Positions 1 to 6,237 of a DNA stretch of 9,187 nt are shown here, in pieces. Location: positions 3,682 to 12,868 of the forward strand of contig DDQV01000001.1 in NCBI GenBank assembly GCA_002342785.1, written 5' to 3'. The first letter of the stretch is position 1. Every line of letters starts with the position of its first letter. This stretch comes from Fusobacteriaceae bacterium UBA2433. GTDB lineage: Bacteria; Fusobacteriota; Fusobacteriia; Fusobacteriales; Fusobacteriaceae. The notes below the pieces were generated by a model, which saw only the letters and a list, made by a program, of their open reading frames with translations, did no database searches and was not told the DNA's origin. Made by a program: the position numbers and the translations under genes.

Positions 1-16
1 TTAAGAGGAATTTTTT

Positions 17-880
17 TTATTCATTTTCTGGGTCTCCAAAAACTTCATAAACTTCAGAAATGACGATAAAAGCCATGGGATCGATTCTATTTATAAACAT
101 ATGTAGATCACGAAGTTGTTTATTCTTTAATATAACCATAATCATTTTTTTTTCAGAGTCTTGAATACGACTTTTTGTCATAATAGTTGTAGTATGAGTT
201 TGAATATCATTAATTAGAAGTTTTTGAATTTCTTCATATTTTGAACTAGTAATATAAACCATTTTACTATGACTTACTCCTTCAAATATTTTATTTAAAA
301 CTAAATTGCATGTAAATGCAGAGAGGATAGCGTAGAGTCCTTTTTCTATTCCAAAGACAATTATTCCACTTCCCATTACAAGCATATCTAACATTAAAAT
401 AGCGTGAGCAACTGGAAGTTTTGAATATTTGCTAATAACCTGTCCTAATATATCAGCGCCTCCCATACTTCCACCAAATCTAAAAATTAATCCCATTCCT
501 GCACCTAAAAATATACCACCAAAAATAGGTGCTAGAAGTAAGTTTCCTCCTTTAGCATAATCGACTATAGATGTATTATTTAATAATGTTTGAAATGTTT
601 GGGTATAAAAAGCCAAACTTATGATTCCAAAAAAGGTTTTAAAACCATACTCTTTTCCAAATATTTTAACACCTAATATGAATATAGGGATATTAAATAC
701 TAAAATTGTAAGACCAATTGGAATTTGCATCCCGTAATATAGTATAGTAGCGACTCCTGGAACGCCACTACTTACTAATTTTCCTGGGACTAAAAAAATT
801 CCAATTCCAATAGCAGATAATATTACCCCTAAATTAATAATAAAGTAATCAAAAAATAGTCCTCTTAAATGTCGTTTCAT
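17..880 (-). CDS. YitT family membrane protein (DUF161 + DUF2179)
   Basis: This 287-residue inner-membrane protein of unknown biochemical role belongs to the YitT family. Residues about 10-210 are hydrophobic and hold roughly five to six membrane segments. They include the family's N-terminal pattern of a long hydrophobic helix followed by FLVPGK and a glycine-rich SSGVPG turn. The signature GGSMGGADI lies near residues 137-145 (most relatives have GGSTGGTDI). The C-terminal 75 residues form a soluble DUF2179-like domain ending in IDPMAFIVIS and EVYEVFG, which matches the family. The length is typical and both ends are complete. The ATG at 880 is supported by AGGAGGGG (complement of 891-898) ten bases upstream. 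The glycine-rich turn normally present early in DUF2179 is not obvious here. The gene is divergent from the dehydrogenase gene. Family call strong; function unknown. Confidence 0.93.
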   Translation of the reverse strand: MKRHLRGLFFDYFIINLGVILSAIGIGIFLVPGKLVSSGVPGVATILYYGMQIPIGLTILVFNIPIFILGVKIFGKEYGFKTFFGIISLAFYTQTFQTLLNNTSIVDYAKGGNLLLAPIFGGIFLGAGMGLIFRFGGSMGGADILGQVISKYSKLPVAHAILMLDMLVMGSGIIVFGIEKGLYAILSAFTCNLVLNKIFEGVSHSKMVYITSSKYEEIQKLLINDIQTHTTTIMTKSRIQDSEKKMIMVILKNKQLRDLHMFINRIDPMAFIVISEVYEVFGDPENE

Positions 881-1152
881 TTGATTTTATCCCCTCCTGA
901 ATATAATAAAATTGATGAAATTTTATATTTTATTTATTAAAAAAATTTCTAAATCTATAAATTCTAGCATTTTTAAAATAAAAAAGATACCATAAAATTA
1001 GTTATTTTATCAGACGGGCTATACTATATAAAATTATAACTTTTTATGATTTTATGATAAGATTTAAAGAGAAAAAAATAAATTTAAAAGATAGTTTAAA
1101 TGCTCAAATAGTTAAAAAAGATAGAAAATGAATTTAAAGATGGAGGGAAAAA
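881..1152. promoter_or_regulatory. Divergent intergenic region between yitT-like and dehydrogenase genes
   Basis: This 272-base AT-rich spacer must carry promoters for both divergent genes. For the minus-strand gene the best candidate is an extended -10, TGCTAGAAT, read on the minus strand (complement of 961-969), with no good -35 box. For the plus-strand gene the candidates are weak: TATACT at 1020-1025 without a matching -35, or TTGATG (912-917) with TATTAA (935-940) at 17 bases spacing. A tandem TTTATGAT pair (1043-1058) and several AATTTAAAAGAT repeats are present. No convincing small gene, RNA gene or operator was seen. Confidence 0.4.
1142..1147 (+). promoter_or_regulatory. Ribosome binding site choosing the dehydrogenase start
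   Basis: GGAGGG lies five bases before the ATG at 1153. The 25 bases upstream hold a near copy of the start region with another ATG at 1128. That ATG has no Shine-Dalgarno sequence, is in a different frame and reaches a stop after 19 codons, so 1153 is the start. Confidence 0.75.
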
Positions 1153-2172
1153 ATGAATTTAAAAGATGTAAAAAAAAATGCTCGTGAAAAGATGAAAGGG
1201 GTATGTGCTATATGTCGTGAATGTAATGGTGTATGGTGTAGAGGTATGGTTCCAGGAATGGGGGGATCAGGAAATGGTTCAACGATGCAAAGAAATTATA
1301 ATAAATTAAATGAAATTAGAATTATGATGAAAACATTACATAATGTGAAAGATCCAAATGTTAAATTTAATTTTTTAGGAAAAGTACTTTCTAGTCCATT
1401 AATAGTGGCTCCTATAACAGGATTAAACTATAATGCCGGAGGAGCAATATCAGAAGAAGATTATATAGATGATATTGTAAATGGAAGTATAGAATGTGGA
1501 ACTATAGCTATGATCGGTGATGGAGGAAATCCAGGTTTTTACAAATGGGGAATAGAAGCTATAAAAAAAGTGAAAGGAAATGGTGTGGCAATAATAAAAC
1601 CAAGGGAAAATTCTGAAATAATAAAAAGGATAAGAATGGCAGAGGAAGTAGGGGCACTAGCTGTAGGTATCGATATTGATGGAGCTGGTCTATTGGTTAT
1701 GAAAACTATGGGTCAACCTGTAGGGCCAAAATCAATAGAAGAATTAAAGGAATTGGTAGAATCGACTAAATTACCTTTCATATTAAAAGGAATTCTTAGT
1801 GTAGAAGAAGCTAAGATAGCAATGAAAGCTGGAGTAGCTGGAATTATAGTATCGAATCATGGAGGGCGTGTGTTTAACGGAACTATAAGTTCTACAGAAG
1901 TTTTAGCAGAAATATCTGAAGCTGTAGGAGATAAGATGTTAATAATAGCAGACGGAGGAGTCAGAGAGGGTATAGATGTAGTAAAATTTTTAGCCCTTGG
2001 AGCTCACTGTGTATTAGTGGGAAGACCTATTATTTGGGGAAGTGTGGGAGGAAGAAGAGAAGGAGTAAAATTAACTTTGGAAACTTTAAAAAATCAATTA
2101 TATCAATCTATGATATTAACAGGAGCTCTTAGTTTAGAAAAAATAAATAAAAATATGATATATAAAGATTAA
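1153..2172 (+). CDS. FMN-dependent alpha-hydroxy-acid dehydrogenase/oxidase-like protein with Cys-rich N-terminus
   Basis: This 339-residue, probably cytoplasmic TIM-barrel flavoprotein is related to lactate oxidase, glycolate oxidase and L-lactate dehydrogenase (FMN_dh family), which oxidise 2-hydroxy acids to 2-oxo acids. Visible family motifs are the barrel start SSPLIVAPITG (about residues 80-90), FILKGI in the middle, and SNHGGR (residues 234-239) with the expected catalytic His236 and substrate-binding Arg239. After these come ADGGVREGIDVVKFLALGA and LVGRP, which bind the FMN phosphate. The N-terminus differs from classical members: Cys18, Cys21, Cys24 and Cys29 (CxxCxxCx4C) lie before a PGMGGSGNGS glycine-rich stretch. 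I recall similar N-termini in uncharacterised clostridial relatives annotated only as alpha-hydroxy-acid oxidising proteins. The substrate cannot be read from sequence. It appears to be a single-gene unit. Confidence 0.88.
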   Translation: MNLKDVKKNAREKMKGVCAICRECNGVWCRGMVPGMGGSGNGSTMQRNYNKLNEIRIMMKTLHNVKDPNVKFNFLGKVLSSPLIVAPITGLNYNAGGAISEEDYIDDIVNGSIECGTIAMIGDGGNPGFYKWGIEAIKKVKGNGVAIIKPRENSEIIKRIRMAEEVGALAVGIDIDGAGLLVMKTMGQPVGPKSIEELKELVESTKLPFILKGILSVEEAKIAMKAGVAGIIVSNHGGRVFNGTISSTEVLAEISEAVGDKMLIIADGGVREGIDVVKFLALGAHCVLVGRPIIWGSVGGRREGVKLTLETLKNQLYQSMILTGALSLEKINKNMIYKD

Positions 2173-2220
2173 AAAATAAATGATAATTTGATAAAAGTAT
2201 TAAAAAACCATTATTTTTTT
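2171..2220 (+). terminator. Possible weak terminator after the dehydrogenase gene
   Basis: AAAAAATAAATG (2171-2182) can pair imperfectly, with one bulged base, with CATTATTTTTT (from about 2209), leaving a loop of about 26 bases and a T-run. The stem is almost all A-T, so this is weak. It is the only terminator-like element between the dehydrogenase gene and the next promoter. Confidence 0.3.
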
Positions 2221-2250
2221 TATAATCGAAATAAAAAATGTCCAAAACTA

Positions 2251-2279
2251 TTGACAAAGTGTTCATATCAAAGTAATAT
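2251..2279 (+). promoter_or_regulatory. Sigma-70 promoter of the ABC transporter operon
   Basis: A perfect -35 box TTGACA (2251-2256) is followed, after exactly 17 bases, by the -10 box TAATAT (2274-2279). Transcription would start near 2286, giving an untranslated leader of about 85 bases before the ATG at 2371. This is the clearest promoter in the window. Confidence 0.82.
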
Positions 2280-2285
2280 CTATAC

Positions 2286-2339
2286 TAATACTTTAAACAG
2301 TTTTTTTTACAAGAGTATAATACTAGTTAAATAGTATTA
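2286..2339 (+). repeat. Operator-like repeat cluster in the transporter leader
   Basis: TAATACTA (2318-2325) and TAGTATTA (2332-2339) form a perfect 8-base inverted repeat around GTTAAA. It overlaps a second palindrome, AGTATAATACT (2314-2324). A further direct copy of TAATACT sits at 2286-2292, right at the predicted transcription start, and an inverted copy AGTATTA lies upstream at 2196-2202. The spacing suits a repressor site or an RNA hairpin in the leader. There is no T-run after the hairpin, so it is not a terminator. Short AT-rich palindromes also arise by chance. Confidence 0.4.
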
Positions 2340-2370
2340 ATATAAAATTTTATTTTGAGGAGATGAAAGG

Positions 2371-3546
2371 ATGAAAAAATTATTTTTGTTAGTTACAATG
2401 TTTATAATGTCAGCGTTTGCTTTTTCAGCAGACTATCATATTGGTGTAGTTTCTGGGACAGTATCTCAATCAGAAGATGGTCTTAGGGGTGCTCAAGAAT
2501 TAATAAAGCAGTTTGGATCATCGGAAAAAGGTGGAATAGTAACTCACATAACTTATCCTGATAATTTTATGCAGGAAATGGAAACTACAATTTCTCAAAT
2601 TGTAAGTTTATCAGACGATCCTAAGATGAAAGCAATTGTTGTAACAGAAGCTATTCCTGGAACAGTGGAAGCATTTAGAAGAGTAAGGGAAAAAAATCCT
2701 GATATTATATTGATTGCAAATAGTCCACATGAAGATCCAGAAATGATAGCTGATGTATCAGATTTAGTATTAAATCCTGATAATATTGCTAGAGGGTATT
2801 TAATTGTAAAAGCAGCTCAGGAGATGGGAGCAAAGAAATTTATGCACATATCATTTCCTAGACATATGAGTTATGAGCTTTTATCTAGAAGAAGAGATAT
2901 AATGAAACAAGCAGCAACAGATTTAGGAATGGAATTTATAACTATGACTGCTCCAGATCCTGTAAGTGATGTAGGTGTAGCAGGAGCACAACAGTTTATT
3001 TTAGAAAAAGTGCCTTCATGGTTAAAAAAGTATGGTAAAGACACTGCATTTTTTGCTACAAATGATGCACAGACAGAACCTTTATTAAAGAGAGTAGCAG
3101 AAGACGGTGGATACTTTGTAGAAGCAGATTTACCTTCTCCAACAATGGGATATCCTGGAGCTTTAGGAGTTAAATTTGATAAAAGTGAAAAAGGAAATTG
3201 GCCTAAGATATTAAAGAAAGTTGAAAAATCTGTTGTTGCAGCAGGTGGAGCTGGAAGAATGGGAACATGGGCATATTCATATAACTTTACTGCAGCAGTA
3301 GCTTTAGGAACTCACGCTATAGATGTAATAGAAGGTAGGTCAGAGGTAGATGATTTTGATCAAGTAATGGAAGCGTTAGGGGTGCAAAGTCCTGGAGCAG
3401 GATGGAATGGAAGTCAATATGTAGATGTAGATGAAGTAGAAAGAGATAACTTTTTCTTAGTATATCAAGATACATATGTATTTGGAAAAGGGTACTTAAA
3501 TATGACAGATCTTGAAGTTCCAGAAAAATACTTTGAAATCAACTAA
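2371..3546 (+). CDS. DUF3798 periplasmic solute-binding protein
   Basis: This 391-residue secreted protein is probably the periplasmic substrate receptor for the ABC transporter encoded downstream. The first ~20 residues are a signal peptide (MKK, hydrophobic core FLLVTMFIMSAFAF, cleavage near SA/D), with no lipobox cysteine, so the mature protein should be soluble. The mature part begins YHIGVVSGTVSQSEDGLRG, the opening of the DUF3798 family, which resembles the periplasmic-binding (BMP/sugar) fold. Further family-like blocks are SFPRHMSYELL with a following RRDIM, the stretch APDPVSDVGVAGAQQFI, and the later DTAFFATND and PSPTMGYPGALG. The ATG follows GAGGAG (2357-2362) by eight bases. An ATG at 2363 reads only three codons. 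It is the first gene of the operon, with a hairpin-terminator after it. The ligand is unknown. Confidence 0.87.
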   Translation: MKKLFLLVTMFIMSAFAFSADYHIGVVSGTVSQSEDGLRGAQELIKQFGSSEKGGIVTHITYPDNFMQEMETTISQIVSLSDDPKMKAIVVTEAIPGTVEAFRRVREKNPDIILIANSPHEDPEMIADVSDLVLNPDNIARGYLIVKAAQEMGAKKFMHISFPRHMSYELLSRRRDIMKQAATDLGMEFITMTAPDPVSDVGVAGAQQFILEKVPSWLKKYGKDTAFFATNDAQTEPLLKRVAEDGGYFVEADLPSPTMGYPGALGVKFDKSEKGNWPKILKKVEKSVVAAGGAGRMGTWAYSYNFTAAVALGTHAIDVIEGRSEVDDFDQVMEALGVQSPGAGWNGSQYVDVDEVERDNFFLVYQDTYVFGKGYLNMTDLEVPEKYFEIN

Positions 3547-3569
3547 AAAACCTAATTAAGATAAAATTG

Positions 3570-3590
3570 AGGGGCGAAAGCCCCTTTTTT
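3570..3590 (+). terminator. Intercistronic hairpin with T-tract (partial terminator/attenuator)
   Basis: AGGGGC (3570-3575), a GAAA loop of the GNRA type and GCCCCT (3580-3585) form a perfect six-pair stem, followed by a T-run to 3590. It lies 23 bases after the binding-protein stop and before the ATPase ribosome binding site. No promoter-like sequence follows, so the downstream genes must be reached by readthrough. Such an element commonly lowers transporter mRNA relative to binding-protein mRNA and protects the 3' end of the latter. The partial nature is inferred. Confidence 0.8.
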
Positions 3591-3608
3591 ATCATTAAAG
3601 TTAAAAAT

Positions 3609-3614
3609 AGGAGG
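3609..3614 (+). promoter_or_regulatory. Ribosome binding site fixing the ATPase start at GTG 3621
   Basis: AGGAGG lies six bases before the GTG at 3621. The open frame extends upstream to a TTG at 3567, but that start has no Shine-Dalgarno sequence and would translate through the terminator hairpin. The GTG gives the usual family N-terminus (NELLLKIENLSKSFG). Confidence 0.88.
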
Positions 3615-3620
3615 AAACAA

Positions 3621-5213
3621 GTGAATGAATTACTTTTAAAGATAGAAAATTTGTCTAAATCATTTGGTGAAAATCAAGTATTAAAAGATATAAATATAAG
3701 TGTAAATAAAGGTGAAATAATAGGTTTAGTAGGAGAAAATGGAGCAGGAAAGTCGACTCTAATGAAAACTATATTTGGAATGCCTGTAATTCGTCAAACG
3801 GGAGGATATGGAGGAAGTATAAAATTTGAAGGAAAAGAAATAGATTTTAAATCTCCATTTGATGCTTTAGAAGCAGGAATAGGTATGGTACATCAAGAAT
3901 TTTCTTTAATACCTGGATTTGAAGCCACTGAAAATATAGTTCTTAATAGAGAATCGACTAAAAATAGTTTTTTAGAAGTTTTATTCGGTGAAAGGATAAA
4001 GAAATTAGATAATTTAGAGATGGAAGCTAGAGCAGGGATAGCTGTAGGACATTTAGGAGTAAAAATGGATCCAAAAACTATAATAAAAGAGATGCCTGTT
4101 GCTCATAAACAATTTACAGAGATAGCCCGTGAGATTGAAAGGGAAAACACTAAATTATTAGTACTTGATGAACCTACTGCAGTTCTTACGGAATCCGAAG
4201 CAGAAATTTTATTACAAACAATGAAACGGTTAGCTAATGAAGGAATTTCAATAATTTTTATAACTCATAGATTAAACGAAATAATGGAAATAAGCGATAA
4301 AGTAGTTGTTCTTCGAGATGGAATTTTAATAAAAGAAGTAGAAACCAGTAAAACTAGTGCTCACGAGATAACTGAGTGGATGATAGGGAGAAGTTTTAGT
4401 GAAGCTGAAACTATAAAAAAAGTAACTAAAAATGAAGAAATTCTTTTGCAATTAGATAAATTTTGGGTTGATATGCCAGGAGAAACAGTAAAAAAATTAG
4501 ATTTAAAAGTATATAAAGGAGAAATTTTAGGTATAGGAGGAATGGCAGGTCAGGGAAAATTAGGAATAGCTAATGGAATTATGGGGCTATATACAACTGG
4601 AGGAAAATTAACTTTTAAAGGGAAAGAAATAGAACTAAATAAACCTAAATTACCTCTGGAAAATGGGATCTTTTTGGTGTCAGAGGATAGAAAAGGAGTA
4701 GGATTACTTTTAGATGGCACAATTGAAGATAATATAGCTTATCCTGCAATTCAAATAAAAAATGAATTTGTTCAAAGATATGTGGGTGGCTTAATAGAGT
4801 GGATAGATGAAAAAAATGTAGAAAAAAATGCATTAGAATATATAAAAAAATTAGAAATTAGATGTATAAATTCCAAGCAGACAGCTGGAGAACTTAGTGG
4901 TGGGAATCAACAAAAAGTTTGTATGGCTAAGGCATTTACTATGAAACCTGAATTATTAATGGTATCAGAACCAACAAGAGGAATAGATGTAGGAGCAAAA
5001 AAACTAGTTTTAGAAACTTTGCGTGAATACAATCAAAAATATGGTACTACAATAATTATAACTTCTTCAGAACTAGAGGAATTAAGAGGACTTAGTGATA
5101 GAATAGTTATAATAACAGAAGGTAAAGTAGCTGGGATATTGCCTCCAGAAGCTGATATAATTAAATTTGGAGAATTAATGGTAGGGATAGGAGGAACTGA
5201 TGGAAAAAATTAA
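3621..5213 (+). CDS. ABC importer ATP-binding protein with two ATPase domains (CUT2/RbsA-like)
   Basis: This 530-residue cytoplasmic subunit powers the importer formed with the two downstream permeases. Domain 1 (about 1-250) has Walker A GENGAGKST (38-46), Q-loop Gln92, Walker B LLVLDEPT with Asp183 and Glu184, and switch His216. Its ABC signature is degenerate: MPVAHKQ at 158-164 where LSxGxxQ is expected. Domain 2 (about 280-525) has a canonical signature LSGGNQQ (425-431). Its Walker A is GGMAGQGKL (306-314), with Leu where Ser/Thr is required. Its Walker B reads MVSEPTRGID, with Ser449 replacing Asp, and its switch His is replaced in TSSELEEL. One composite site is thus complete and one degenerate, an arrangement also known, less extremely, in sugar transporters of this class. 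The gene overlaps the next by 14 bases. The substrate cannot be inferred from this subunit. Confidence 0.92.
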   Translation: MNELLLKIENLSKSFGENQVLKDINISVNKGEIIGLVGENGAGKSTLMKTIFGMPVIRQTGGYGGSIKFEGKEIDFKSPFDALEAGIGMVHQEFSLIPGFEATENIVLNRESTKNSFLEVLFGERIKKLDNLEMEARAGIAVGHLGVKMDPKTIIKEMPVAHKQFTEIAREIERENTKLLVLDEPTAVLTESEAEILLQTMKRLANEGISIIFITHRLNEIMEISDKVVVLRDGILIKEVETSKTSAHEITEWMIGRSFSEAETIKKVTKNEEILLQLDKFWVDMPGETVKKLDLKVYKGEILGIGGMAGQGKLGIANGIMGLYTTGGKLTFKGKEIELNKPKLPLENGIFLVSEDRKGVGLLLDGTIEDNIAYPAIQIKNEFVQRYVGGLIEWIDEKNVEKNALEYIKKLEIRCINSKQTAGELSGGNQQKVCMAKAFTMKPELLMVSEPTRGIDVGAKKLVLETLREYNQKYGTTIIITSSELEELRGLSDRIVIITEGKVAGILPPEADIIKFGELMVGIGGTDGKN

Positions 5214-6237
5214 AAGTTATATTGAAACTATGGGATGGCCAAGAGTAATAATAGCTTTATTCCTTTTGAGTATGTATATAGTTGCTCCATTTGTAGGATT
5301 GAATCTTGGAACTTCTTTAAGTGATACATTGATAAGATTTGGAATGAATGCTGTTTTGGTATTATCTCTTATGCCGATGATATATTCAGGAACTGGTTTA
5401 AATTTCGGACTACCTTTAGGGGTTGAAGCAGGGTTAATTGGAGCAGTAATTAGTGTGGAGATGGGTCTTACTGGAATATTAGGTTTTTGGGGAGCTATTA
5501 TAATGGCGATCCCATTTGCATTTATATTTGGATGGGGTTATTCTCAAATATTAAATAGAGTAAAGGGTGGAGAGATGATGATTGCTACCTATGTAGGATT
5601 TTCTTCTGTTGCAATCATGTGTATTATGTGGCTAATATTACCTTTTAAAAGTCAAGATATGATTTGGGCATATGGAGGATCTGGTCTTCGTACAACAATT
5701 AGTGTAGAAAATTATTGGCAAGGAGCTTTGAATAAAATATTTCCAATGGCGAATAAGATACCTTTTGGTGAGATAATATTTTTTGGTTTTTTAGCATTAT
5801 TAATGTGGGGATTTTTTAAAACTAAATCAGGGTTAGCAATGAAAGCTGTAGGAGCAAATCCAAAATTTGCCCTTGCAACAGGAATGAATATAGATAAAGT
5901 AAGAACTAATTCAGTAATAATGTCTACAGTGTTGGCTGCTATAGGAATAATAGTATATCAACAAAGTTTTGGATTTATTCAATTATACTTAGCACCATTT
6001 TATATGGCATTTCCAGCAATTGCAGCGATCCTTATAGGGGGTGCGTCTGTAAATAAAGCAACTGTAATAAATGTAATGATAGGAACTTTTCTATTTCAAG
6101 GAATATTAACTATGACACCTTCGGTAATAAATAACTTAGTCAAAACAGATATGTCAGAAACTTTAAGAATAATAATTTCAAATGGTATGATTCTTTATGC
6201 TTTGACTAGGAAAGGGGGGAAAAAAAATGGAAAATAA
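5200..6237 (+). CDS. ABC importer permease 1 (BPD_transp_2 family)
   Basis: This 345-residue inner-membrane protein has roughly eight to ten hydrophobic segments and is one half of the transporter channel. GLNFGLPLGVEAGLIG (66-81) is the conserved membrane motif of this permease family (compare the glycine-rich motif of RbsC and BmpB-type permeases). AMKAVGANPKFALATGM, starting near residue 213, is the cytoplasmic coupling segment that contacts the ATPase. IAAILIGGAS is the typical penultimate helix. The ATG at 5200 lies inside the end of the ATPase gene (14-base overlap) and follows AGGAGG (5189-5194) by five bases, so translation is probably coupled. It is only distantly similar to permease 2, so the two likely form a heterodimer. 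Confidence 0.92.
   Translation: MEKIKSYIETMGWPRVIIALFLLSMYIVAPFVGLNLGTSLSDTLIRFGMNAVLVLSLMPMIYSGTGLNFGLPLGVEAGLIGAVISVEMGLTGILGFWGAIIMAIPFAFIFGWGYSQILNRVKGGEMMIATYVGFSSVAIMCIMWLILPFKSQDMIWAYGGSGLRTTISVENYWQGALNKIFPMANKIPFGEIIFFGFLALLMWGFFKTKSGLAMKAVGANPKFALATGMNIDKVRTNSVIMSTVLAAIGIIVYQQSFGFIQLYLAPFYMAFPAIAAILIGGASVNKATVINVMIGTFLFQGILTMTPSVINNLVKTDMSETLRIIISNGMILYALTRKGGKKNGK

Noticed and set aside
1128..1187. 19-codon open frame overlapping the dehydrogenase start
   Set aside because: No ribosome binding site, and it arises from a short tandem duplication. It is recorded only as a curiosity.
2301..2308. T8 run in the leader as a terminator
   Set aside because: No stable stem precedes it; only weak ACT/AGT pairing is possible.
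2287..2370. Riboswitch or sRNA in the transporter leader
   Set aside because: The leader is only about 85 bases, very AT-rich, and shows no recognisable aptamer core. The inverted repeat is better explained as an operator or simple hairpin.
3567..3620. N-terminal extension of the ATPase from TTG
   Set aside because: No Shine-Dalgarno sequence precedes the TTG, the segment encodes the terminator hairpin, and GTG at 3621 has AGGAGG and the family N-terminus.
4645..4833. 62-codon open frame on the minus strand inside the ATPase gene
   Set aside because: It is rich in His, Leu and Phe as expected of antisense of an A-rich coding strand, matches no family I know, has no ribosome binding site of note, and lies wholly within a well-supported gene.
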